Position numbers and translations under genes: made by a program
Notes under the pieces: model-generated
Told to the model about the DNA's origin: nothing
What the model saw: only the letters and a program-made list of their open reading frames with translations
The model's database searches: none
Shown here: in pieces, positions 55,546 through 64,000 of the stretch
Layout of the letters: each line of letters begins with the position of its first letter
How positions within the stretch are numbered: position 1 is the first letter of the stretch
Assembly: GCA_963932145.1 (NCBI GenBank)
Contig: OZ010574.1
Span: 80,476,398 to 80,540,397, forward strand
Origin: Acanthosepion lycidas
Taxonomy: Eukaryota; Mollusca; Cephalopoda; Sepiida; Sepiidae
Length of the DNA: 64,000 nucleotides
Direction: 5' to 3'

Positions 55546-55841
55546 TGCAAGGGTTACGATGACGACATCGGCAGCAGGATGTGGGGTGTGGCCAATGGCA
55601 GAATATAACAGGATCTTTGACATCGAACAGCAATAGTGCCATGCAACTGATCCTTCATACTGGACAATGGATGAGACCTAATTATTCCGAGTCGGGTGGA
55701 ATCTGCGGGGACACATAGTGTAGAGCCTTGGGCCTCCTAATATATATTAACCTAAACACCTATGGTGACACACAGGGGCGTTTCGACGACAATCTACTTC
55801 GTTATATGGCCTCAGAATAGTTGCAATAAAAACTTTCTACA

Positions 55842-55945
55842 TTAAATTCCTAGTAGGAAATGAAGCACATTTGAACATTTGCCATGGAAATAGCGATAGA
55901 ACAGTGAGAGGCTAGCAGCATGGAAAGAAACGTCAGTGGGAAGGA
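55842..55945 (-). mobile_element. LINE-A internal fragment
   Basis: Minus frame: AASLSLFYRYFHGKCSNVLHFLLGI, the FYKYFHGNCS block only. Confidence 0.7.
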
Positions 55946-56385
55946 GGTTGTGAGGTTGAAAATATTTCATCACACACAAGGCCGCGCGTGTAATCGCATT
56001 TGAAAGTAACGATGGGCAGATATATTGCAGTGATATTCCATTTTTTTTTCTGATCTGACAGCGCATGGCAGGAGGAGTTAGGTACATATAGTTATACAAC
56101 ACGTTTTTCACACAAACACACAGGCACATACACAGGTGGACACAAAATGAAAGAGAGAGGGAGAGAGAGAAAGTTATGGATCTCTGATTGAGTGTTCGTC
56201 ATCGGAGAATATCAAAAGTTTTGGGAGTCAAAATGCAAATTGACTTAAAAGAAGAAGCAATGGTAGAATGTAGATTCTTTAATTTTTTTAAATTTGGTGC
56301 AAAATTAACTTTTTTTATTTATTTCTAACTGGATAAATTGCGCATTGATGAGAAAATTTATATATACATTTATATATAGAGGGAG

Positions 56386-56416
<31 letters not shown>

Positions 56417-57085
56417 TAGAGAGAAAGAGAGATATTCTCATCAACGCGCATGCGCAATAGCGTTCTCGCAAATATAAATATACAATATATTCGAAATTAA
56501 ATATATTCATTCATGTATGAATAAGGTCACAACTGTACGTCCTTTCGCATCCGTAAGAATGCCTCTTATTGGAAAGATTTATCATCAATCTCTCTCTCTC
56601 TCTCTCGTTCTCTCTCTCTCTCTCTTTCTTTCTCTTACTTTCGAAATAGAATATTCCCCTTTCTTATTTGCCCTTTTCTTCTACGTCTTCCCTTTTCTTT
56701 CTTTTTTCTCTTTCTTTTTCGTTTCCTCCGTCTCCCACTGCAACGTCAAACCTTCTATCATTATGTTTCTTTGTCTCTTTTCCTTTATTTTCTTCAAATA
56801 ACAATCTCTGACTTCATTCAATATTTACTAAGCTTAGCTCACTCTGACACAAGGCTGCAAGTGTGCAGTATCAACGAGCACTACTCTCACTCCACTAATA
56901 ATGGTTTGTCAGAATAACTTGCTTCAGAACGAGGTGTATCGCAACTTGAAGCATTATAGAAAATTTAGACAGAGATTAATCTGTTACGATTCCAACATAG
57001 GATACAGAGTGGGGTCCAAATTCCTTACACGGAATCTGCTTCAAGTTGAGACAACCTAATGTAGGTATTTATAATCTTAGGTTAG
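55946..57085. other. mixed low-complexity and unknown sequence
   Basis: Contains (GA)n patches (56148-56172, 56404-56432), an NRF-1-like CGCGCATGCGCAAT at about 56445, and a CT-rich stretch (56589-56790). A word aaggctgcaag(t/c)tgca occurs near 56850 and 57238. No gene. Confidence 0.4.
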
Positions 57086-57087
57086 AA

Positions 57088-57156
57088 GGGCGATAGGTAA
57101 CAAGAATCGAACCCAGTAATGGAGTAATAGTCTGCTAACCACTGCGTCGCAGTTGG
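57088..57156 (-). mobile_element. tRNA-related SINE head of another family
   Basis: Minus: CTGCGACGCAGTGGTTAGCAG (box-A-like, GTGGTTAGC) and CTGGGTTCGATTCTTGTTACC (box-B-like GGTTCGATTC). The 3' body may run leftwards to about 56820. Confidence 0.55.
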
Positions 57157-57299
57157 ATTTGTTTCATTGTAAGGTTATTCTTTTATTTTACTGTCGTTTT
57201 TACTTGGTTTATGACTAAGCGACGCTGAGTCTGGGGTAAGGCTGCAAGCTGCATTTGTATCTGATGTTCATGTTGGGCACTTATCTTAGTCCTGAAATG

Positions 57300-57949
57300 G
57301 TTTGCTGCTGCTAAGATTATTTTTCTCTATCTTTCTCTATATATATCGTATTTCTTTCATTCTTTCTATAGCTATCTCTTTCTTTTATTTGTCCCACATC
57401 TCTCCTCCTTTCCGTTTATATCTTTTTTATTATTTCTATATTTCTCTTTCTTTTTCCATTCTTTTTCAATATTTCTCTTTCCTATATTTTCCATTCCTCT
57501 TCCATATTTTCCCTCTTTCTTTCTTTCTTTCTTTCTATGTATCTTATTTCTATATCTCTGTTGCCTTTCTTTGTATATCTCTTTCCTTCTTTGTTTTTCT
57601 CTATCTTTATTCTTTCTTTGTATATCTATTCCTTCTTTCTTATTTTTATTCCTCCCTTCTTTTACATCTTCTTTTTCTGTTTTCTACGCCTCGCTTTCCT
57701 TCTTTCTTCAATATCATTCTCCTTACTTCTTTCTTTCTATATCTCACTCTTTCTTTCTTTCTTTTTATCTCTCTATTTTCTTCTTGCATTCTATATCTCT
57801 TTTTTTCTTTCATATTTCTCACTTTCGTTCTTTCTCATATATTTATCGCTTTCTTTCATTTTTTTCTATATCACCCGCTCCTTTTTTATTTCTATACCTC
57901 TCTTTCGTTCTTTATTTCGATATTTATCTTTTCTTTCTTTTTTCTTTCG

Positions 57950-58012
<63 letters not shown>
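57300..58012. repeat. polypyrimidine/TTTC-rich tract ending in (TA)n
   Basis: The plus strand is mainly C/T with TTTCTTTC and TATATCTCT words at loose periodicity; TA run 57950-58012. The F/S/Y-rich frames of 181-243 aa here are artefacts. Confidence 0.92.
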
Positions 58013-58019
<7 letters not shown>

Positions 58020-58189
58020 ATATGTGTGTGTAAAATTCTTTCTATTAACCTGTACATCTTTCTCAATATTACTAAATATTAGTAAATCCTGTGCCATAAA
58101 TCAACATGAGGTGAAATGAGATGAGAAAGGTTGTTACGACAATGGTACAAATAGTCTCTTAGAAAATCACCCAGAATTATTTATTCATT

Positions 58190-58209
58190 AATAATAATAA
58201 TAATAATAA

Positions 58210-58250
<41 letters not shown>
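58190..58250. repeat. (AAT)n(ATT)n palindromic microsatellite
   Basis: aataataataataataa directly followed by attattatt…: a self-complementary junction that can fold back. Confidence 0.92.
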
Positions 58251-58251
<1 letters not shown>

Positions 58252-58319
58252 AACTGAGTTCAAATACTGATAACTAGGAATGAAATAAAACGCTGTTAAC
58301 ATTTCTTCCACCGTTTTGG

Positions 58320-59130
58320 GGACCTTCTTTTTTTTTGTCTATATCATATTTTTTCTTTCATATTCATCTTTGCGTTGTCACTTCTTTGTCCGCCATTTTT
58401 TTTTCCTTTCACTTTGTTTCTTGACTCTTTACTATATGCAGTTCTTTATTTACGCCCACTTCATTTTCTGACACTTTTTCTTTACATTTCTGTTCTTCCT
58501 TCTTGTTTCGTTTCACATTTTTTTTTATTCTTTTTTTTTCTTCCTATTCTTTGCACACTTTTTCTTTTTGTCCTAATCTTTACACTTTTTCTTTTCTTTT
58601 TTTTCTTTATGTTTTTCACCCTCTTTGTCTTTTCTTCACATTTTCTGTTTCCTTTTTTCACATTTTTCACTTTCTCTTTCTTAACGTTTTTTACTCTCAT
58701 TTTCTTATTTTTCTGCACGTTTTTCTCTCTTTTCAACTTTTTTCCTCACATTATTCCCTGTAATTGTTTTCTTAAAATCTTTTGACTCTCTTTGTCATGT
58801 TTTTTAATATTTATAACTATGTTATTTTTCTCCATCTTTTTCTCTCGCTCTATTTATGTCTTTCGTCACTTTTTCGCAATCTTCGGCTTTTTTTTTTTTT
58901 TTTTGGCATTTTTCACTTTGTCTTTTCCTTCACTTTTTTATGTTCTCTTTTCTTTTTTCTTTTTTTCTGAAACTCCTATTTTCTCTCATTTAATTCCCGC
59001 TAACAAATCTTCTCTTTTTAATTTCTTTCTCTTACAACCTCTTGTCTTTCTTCCGTTCGAGTGTTCTTTTTTATATCTTTTCTTTTGCGCTCCTATTTTT
59101 CTTAAAACCTTCCTCTTTGTTTGCCTTCCT
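58320..59130. repeat. polypyrimidine tract, about 800 bp
   Basis: T/C-rich (TTTTTC, CACTTTT) with loose periodicity; overlapping F/L/S-rich frames are artefacts. Confidence 0.9.
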
Positions 59131-60200
59131 TGTTACCGTTGACAAAATCACCATTTTTCTCTTTCAGCTCATCGTCTCTATCTGACATACACACCTCACT
59201 CATTTTTCTCCCTCCTTTTATTTACACTCAGAACGTTTCTGCTTGATTTAATTCTCATTCCTCGCATACTGAATCCCTTTCTTAGACTTCACGATTTTCT
59301 TTATGTAGTGTCCGCTGCCATCTGTAATATGCATCCGACTCCGATTTTCTGTGTTTGTTCCTCTATCTACACGTCCTTATCCACTAACGGCTTATTTAAT
59401 CTTTCTCTAACAGATCATTAGTTACCCTCCCTGCTTCTTTCCTCTTTTAGCCTCCTCACTCATTTTTTCTTCATTCAATTCCCTCTCAGCCAATCAGCAT
59501 TTGTTTGTCTTGTTGGCTGGAACAATAGCCGCGAAATTTATTGGTCTGAACATGCTGTCGCAGACTTCGATTTCCAAATTTGTGTTTTTGTTTCGTATTC
59601 ATTCAACAAGTCTGTTCTCTATCCTCGGTTGAAGACGATGAATCAGTCGACTGACGAGTTGAGCCTGCAAACTCGCAACCAATGCCGTCATCACTATTTT
59701 TTAATCAAAACTGGCAAGACGACTGACATTGCCCCTGTCATGGCGTCAGGCAGTTCTATTGAAAATGGTTGAATCAAAATCGAAATAGCTCTTGTCTCAT
59801 ACGCATGTATATACAAGTCTCTCTACCTCTCTCTCTCGCTATATATATATATAAATATATATATGTCTGTAAAATATAGCATGATTCAGAATAATTCTGT
59901 CATTGCCTGAACAAACGATCGTTGCATGAGTCAGGTCTCCGGGGCAGTGGTACTTTTCTACAACTTCTTAAAAATTCGATATTTTTACGCTGTTTAGCTG
60001 GATACTAAAAGCATAGAAAATAAAATTAGTGAATCAAGTTCTAATTCCGATCCAGCATGATGTCGTTTTGAGGGAAGGCATGAACCGAGTTCTTACTGCA
60101 TCAACAGTACGGTATGCACAACGATAATAGATTGAAAAAAAAAAAAAGAAAAGAATGGATAGCTGTCAAGGAAATCTGCTCATTCAATAACTATCTTGCG
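59131..60200. other. unique-looking sequence, no gene recognised
   Basis: 59480-59780 is of normal complexity with CCAAT-type words (gccaatcagc, caaccaatgcc) and a CCGCGAAATTT, but no start or splice pattern that I can defend. Confidence 0.4.
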
Positions 60201-60204
60201 TTAC

Positions 60205-60600
60205 TGTGAGTGTCAAATTTTCCAAACCCCCTTTCTTCATTACGTACACTAGAAATTTAATTTTTCTGTTTCTGATTTTAAGCATGTGTGTCCTTTTCGT
60301 TTGCGTTATCCCTAAAACTTTCTCATTTCTCACTTGTTCAGTCCATGGGATTCTCAGCATCCTTATGTAGAATCACATTTCTGTTGCCTCAAGTTTCTTT
60401 TTTCATCTGTAATGAGATGGTGCAGCATTCTCTGCCATATAGGATGACCGATATTACATAACAGTTCAGTACTATTTTCTTTTTTTCTAACGAAATCTTC
60501 TTAATACTTTGCTTAGCTTTTGGAAGGCATCTAGCGCTATTCCAATGTTACTTCGGATTTCGGTGTCACGTTTTCCGTCCTTTGTTATTATTTTCTTCTT
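60205..60600 (-). mobile_element. RTE-type LINE fragment
   Basis: Minus strand corresponds to the DAFQKLSK, RKKENSTELLCNIG, ILHKDAENPMD and VRNEKVL blocks, parallel to 3385-3860. All frames broken. Confidence 0.7.
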
Positions 60601-61450
60601 CCTATTTATATAATGATCAACATGAATAAAATATTTGACGAATTTAATAGATCTGACTTGTGTACATTACATATATATATATATATATTTCAATATTTAT
60701 TATGTTACGATATTCCGCCATCAGATCATTGTTCTTTCCATAAACGTGTATTCACCATATTTCTGTAGCGTTCTAAACCGAACAAGGGCGTATTCTTGAT
60801 AAAAAAAAAATCTGTTGTAGAGTAGCAAGCACCAGATGGTCTGGGCTTAAATAGCCTACGATTAAGGATTTTAACACTTGATTAATAAGTTGATACTAAG
60901 CTGATCAATATTCGGTCTGATATTACTTCGTTTGGCTATACAGCATTTGACCCTCCTCTATTCTTTGTAAGTTGTCTTGTTAATTGTTTTGTAACTTATT
61001 GTTCTGTGCTTTTTATATGTATCCGTTAGCACCGGATACTGGTGCTGAATAAACATATTAAGCACGCATTTTTCTCTGTGTATCATTCACCTCGACGATA
61101 AAACAAAAACAAAACTTTCTCTCTTAGTATCTATTTAAATAAACAATGACTGAAGCAAGTTTTAAATTATTTTTGCCGGATATGTTGGTAGAAAAACATG
61201 CAAGCTAAAATCAATTATAAAAGAAAACCATTCAATATTTTTAAGTTTCTGACGTCAAGTTACTATCCGGTCGCAAAATAAGATCTCTGGCAAGGCCCTG
61301 ATTTTTATCCAGTTTTTCCCACTCGTCCAGGTTTTCTTTGTTTGGCTATTGTAAGAGATGTGCACGATGTGACAGTTCAGCAAATGACAACCTTTTTTGA
61401 AACGGGTCCAGACTTATAGACTTGAAGGCCAAGACAAACCCAAAGTAAAA

Positions 61451-61452
<2 letters not shown>
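60601..61452. other. AT-rich, nothing recognised
   Basis: Short TA run at 60669-60689. Confidence 0.5.

Positions 61453-61493
<41 letters not shown>
61453..61493. repeat. (TA)n microsatellite
   Basis: TA run. Confidence 0.95.
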
Positions 61494-61496
<3 letters not shown>

Positions 61497-61534
61497 TAAC
61501 TGATTTAAAATATGGTTTCTTCGCTAAACAGGAA

Positions 61535-61701
61535 TTATCATGTTTCAAAAACAGAGCTAAGAACTTCAAATTTAATTTTATAATTAAATTAAAAGCATTA
61601 GTTCTATTTCATCTTCAAGCGAATTTTGGAATAACTTATTTTTAAATTTACTGAGTTTTAAACGCACATACAATTCATAATTTTTCTGTTTCCAAGGATA
61701 T
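61535..61701 (+). repeat. left arm of a 165-bp inverted repeat (partner 62403-62567)
   Basis: gtttcaaaaacagagctaag … gcgaattttggaataactta … tttaaacgcacatacaattc … tttccaaggata matches the inverse of 62403-62567 at roughly 93% by eye, spacer about 700 bp. The right end of this arm runs into PLE coding sequence, so the partner is an inverted partial copy of the same element. Confidence 0.85.
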
Positions 61702-61930
61702 AGAAAAACCCTATCGAAATATTTCTGCCACTTAAAAGAAGCCAATAAAACACCTACAGTAAAATGGAAATTAATAAGAAAAGCTAGAATATGTAGGTCG
61801 CTAAATGATCCATATCCTTTGTGCATATATGAGAAACTATATATTACTAAGTTTATAAAAAATAAAAAATTACTGAATCAAAGAAATGAAATAGCTATTC
61901 TTTGCCGACATTGTCAAAAACTTCCTTAAA
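61640..61930 (+). mobile_element. Penelope-like element: C-terminal part of the GIY-YIG endonuclease ORF
   Basis: Plus strand: KTLSKYFCHLKEANKTP, TVKWKLIRKARICRSLNDPYP, LCIYEKLYITKFI, LLNQRNEIAILCRHCQKLP and a stop at about 61928. TLSKY-W-LK, I-W-I-KA, C-LC-EK and LN-RNE-…CRH are the standard closing motifs of PLE/GIY-YIG proteins. The first cysteine of the C-x-x-C pair is replaced. The upstream GIY-YIG core is missing or scrambled. Confidence 0.75.
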
Positions 61931-62402
61931 TAATATTTAAAAATAAGATAAAAATTTAATAAATAAAAAAATGGGAGCTGGTATTATACATACTTATATT
62001 TGATATGTAATAATAATTTTTAAATAATTTAAATAATTCTATTGCATTTATTTGATTTAAAAAGAAATATTGTGTATTAGTAATTAAGAGTAAAAATAAT
62101 ATTTTATAATTGTAGTTGAATATAACGTATAACCCAAACACCTCTTTTAGAAAGAATCTTTAAGTATACAAGTACGAATTTAAAGGAAAAAAATGCCGAA
62201 AATTTTTTTGTCGTTTACAAAAAAAAAAAAAAAAAAAAAAAAATAGACGACATGCGTTGAACGGATGTCAAAATTCGTTGAAAAATGCACCCCTGTCACC
62301 CCTAGACTTAACCTCTTTTTCGAACGTAACTCAAAATTGATACAATAATAGTTAATAAAAATGAACACGCTAACGCCCCTGGCTAAATGATTGGATTTCT
62401 CT

Positions 62403-62567
62403 GTATCCTTGGAAACAAAAAGTTATGAATTGTATGTGCGTTTAAAACTCAGTAAATTTTAAAATAAGTTATTCCAAAATTCGCTTAAAGATGAAACGGA
62501 ACTAATGCTTTTAATTTAATTATATAATTAAATTTGAAGTTTTTAGCTCCGTTTTTGAAACATAGTA
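62403..62567 (-). repeat. right arm of the inverted repeat (partner 61535-61701)
   Basis: See 61535-61701. This arm lies just before the hammerhead at 62618. Confidence 0.85.
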
Positions 62568-62617
62568 ATTGCTGTGTTTAAATTTCCTTAAAATCATTTA
62601 ATCACTAGTTACTTACC

Positions 62618-62673
62618 ATCGCCTGAAGAAGTATAATCAAAATATCGAAACATAAAAACTTTTGTGTAGCGAT
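62618..62673 (+). ncRNA. type I hammerhead ribozyme candidate
   Basis: Layout: ATCGC (62618-62622), CTGAAGA (62623-62629), stem II, GAAA (62647-62650), stem III, GTA (62666-62668), GCGAT (62669-62673). Stem I is ATCGC/GCGAT, 5 of 5 pairs. Stem II is weak (GTAT/ATAT after an A·C closing mismatch, 7-base loop). Stem III is A50-U67, C51-G66, A52-U65, U53·G64, A54-U63, A55-U62, A56-U61 with loop 62657-62660. The core matches CUGANGA…GAAA and the cleavage triplet is GUA. Hammerheads self-cleave RNA and are known in Penelope-like elements; PLE debris lies just upstream. Weak stem II may lower activity. Confidence 0.72.
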
Positions 62674-62836
62674 TTCAATATGCTTTTATTATAATCTGTT
62701 ATAATAAAAATTATATATATATTGTTTAATTGTTGAACAATACATATATCGTTTAAAACATGCAATACATATATTAAACACATATATATTTACATATATA
62801 TATTAACATAGTTATGTTAAACCTGTTAATGTAGTT

Positions 62837-62840
<4 letters not shown>

Positions 62841-62878
<38 letters not shown>
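62841..62878. repeat. (TA)n microsatellite
   Basis: TA run; the short tatatat-rich stretch before it (62690-62840) has a gttaa-motif repeat. Confidence 0.93.
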
Positions 62879-62880
<2 letters not shown>

Positions 62881-62904
62881 TCCTAAATGAAACTAATCTC
62901 TTAA

Positions 62905-63485
62905 TCTTCAGAGAGAAGAGTTTTACCTTCAATCATCATGGCGGATGCTAATTTCCAGGAAAGTGACTCATTGCGCTTTCTCAGTCTAACGTTTTCCGCT
63001 GGCATAAGGTGGAAAGTGCATACTGAAGCAATTGCTAAATCTGTAAGTCGGAAAGGTGTTTCACTATGTCGTGTTAGATAATTTTTCTCGCCAGAATTTA
63101 TCTGACATATTTATAAGTCTGTCATTCTTCCTTGCTTTGAATAATGCTGCTATATCTGGTCTGGTGCTCCTGTTATACATTTAGAGATTCTTGATAAAAA
63201 TCAAAAGAATAATCTGCAATTTCTTGGGTCCTGACCTGGCACCTCGGCTTCAGTCAGTTACTCATTGCTATAACGTAGCTTCCCTGTGCCGTTTCTATAA
63301 ATAATTTCATGGTAATAGTTATGATGAACTTTCCTCTTTGCTACAATGACTTTATTAACTCTCTTCCAGCTTCTTGCTCCCCAGTCAATATCTTCAAAAA
63401 TTTAAATGGGATGTCAATCGTTATCTACTGTCTGCTTGTTTTTGTTTGTTTGTTTTTTTACTGTCCTATTTACTTAATAGTGTTT
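62905..63485 (+). mobile_element. LINE-A 3' part, internally deleted
   Basis: Blocks in order: SLRFLSLTFSAGIRWKV (in shifting frames), FFSPEFI, IYKSVI, CCYIWSGAPVIHLEILD, GPDLAPRLQS, ASLCRFYK, ELSSLL, then a jump to LYSSSFLLPSQYLQKFKWDVNRYL. The arginine-rich SHPF…SRLWN segment is deleted. Broken in all frames. Confidence 0.8.
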
Positions 63486-63497
63486 TAATCCATGTGT

Positions 63498-63730
63498 CAG
63501 ACGCCAGCTCAGGCACATGTTTTTCAACAGCCACAGAGCCCACTTATGGTTTATACTGCAACTATGACGAGCGGATACTGGTTACACTTTCTGGGAGCAA
63601 TTGCATCTTCTAGCTTTGTCAACAGTTTGAACAAAACCAGTGCGCTCAAACCCTCGGTCACGATTGACTTGAAATTTTGTGAGAGCACAACCATCGATAA
63701 GCTTTGAACAAGCTTTGATAAGCTTTGATC
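63498..63730 (+). repeat. dispersed repeat (split copy at 50812-51365)
   Basis: GCTCAGGCACATG…CCACAGAG…ATGGTTTATA and CTCGGTCACGATTGACTTG…CACAACCATCGATAAGC correspond to two blocks at 50.8-51.4 kb. It leads into a short gctttgataagctttga duplication and then the hammerhead at 63816. Confidence 0.55.
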
Positions 63731-63815
63731 CATCTACCCAATTTCACTCACATGGCTTCAGTAAACTCGTGATAGAATTTTCACTCAATTTCCAATCACT
63801 CGCCAGTAATTTACA

Positions 63816-63861
63816 ATCGCCTGATGAGATGCATTGATACGCATCGAAACTGCGTAGTTAT
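63816..63861 (+). ncRNA. type I hammerhead ribozyme candidate with minimal stem III
   Basis: ATCGC (63816-63820), CTGATGA (63821-63827), stem II GATGC/GCATC (63828-63832 with 63841-63845, perfect, loop ATTGATAC), GAAA (63846-63849), then C-TGC-G giving a 2-bp stem III (A49-U55, C50-G54), GTA (63854-63856) as cleavage triplet and GTTAT (63857-63861). Stem I is C-G, G·U, C/U mismatch, U-A, A-U. In the copy at 62618 the 3' strand is GCGAT, fully complementary to ATCGC, so this copy has two changes. The catalytic core is intact. Very short stem III is a published feature of PLE hammerheads. Confidence 0.75.
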
Positions 63862-63897
63862 TTTCCTATGTTTTTCGATGTAATATCCTAAAATAAG

Positions 63898-63899
<2 letters not shown>

Positions 63900-63979
<80 letters not shown>

Positions 63980-63990
63980 GTGTGTGTGTT
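63900..63990. repeat. (TA)n then (CA)n/(GT)n microsatellite
   Basis: TA 63900-63967, then cacacacacacgtgtgtgtgt, a small palindrome. Confidence 0.95.
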
Positions 63991-64000
63991 GTTTAAATTT

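Noticed and set aside
57302..58082. Overlapping 181-243-aa frames resembling a multi-pass membrane protein
   Set aside because: Hydrophobicity comes from TTTC/TTTT repeats, and the end is a YIYIYI run from (TA)n. No family motif.

Overview
This is a non-coding, repeat-dominated piece of an animal nuclear genome. I see no prokaryotic operons and no intact cellular protein-coding gene. The mix points to a mollusc, most likely a cephalopod (octopus-like); this is inference. It combines an AT-rich background, more than twenty (TA)n microsatellites, tRNA-derived SINEs with a TTCGAATTCC box B, two abundant decayed LINE families (one RTE-type, one jockey/CR1-like, called LINE-A here), Penelope-like elements (PLEs) and mariner-type MITEs. 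The longest open frames are either transposon fossils or artefacts of low-complexity DNA.

Layout. 1-950 and 37490-38600 are minus-strand 5' halves of LINE-A (endonuclease domain plus upstream region). About a dozen 3'-truncated LINE-A copies, with RT C-terminus and a shared 3' end, lie at 5.3, 9.2, 13.4, 13.9, 14.9, 16.5, 21.5, 33.8, 41.0, 51.5, 53.6, 55.8 and 62.9 kb; the best are 13940-14855 and 33762-35172. RTE fragments lie at 3.4, 6.3, 12.6, 20.5, 21.2, 50.9 and 60.2 kb. PLE pieces lie at 35.2-36.6 kb (RT and GIY-YIG in opposite orientation), 46.4-46.8 kb and 61.6-61.9 kb. LTR material comprises a solo LTR with target duplication at 51614-52409 and a probable LTR plus primer-binding site at 22832-24500. 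DNA-transposon MITEs are four mariner-type hairpins (1138, 34747, 46285, 48882) and one pogo/Tigger-like element (15936). SINEs of one tRNA family recur at 2.5, 19.8, 43.1, 52.7, 54.0, 54.5 and 55.4 kb. Tandem arrays of 79, 41, 48 and 26 bp units are present; the 26-bp array at 42.3-43.15 kb appears to be amplified from the SINE head itself.

Most interesting content. Two sequences near the right end (62618-62673 and 63816-63861) have the core, stems and cleavage-site arrangement of type I hammerhead ribozymes. They lie close to PLE debris, in line with the known presence of hammerheads in PLEs. A second unusual structure is a repeat family carrying an internal class II tRNA-like fold (25690-26310 inverted pair, related copies at 39875-40495). 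A clean 154-nt hairpin at 41877-42030, a MITE that interrupts a LINE reading frame (34747-34826), and a 249-bp insertion with a 7-bp target duplication inside a LINE (16697-16945) record recent mobile activity.
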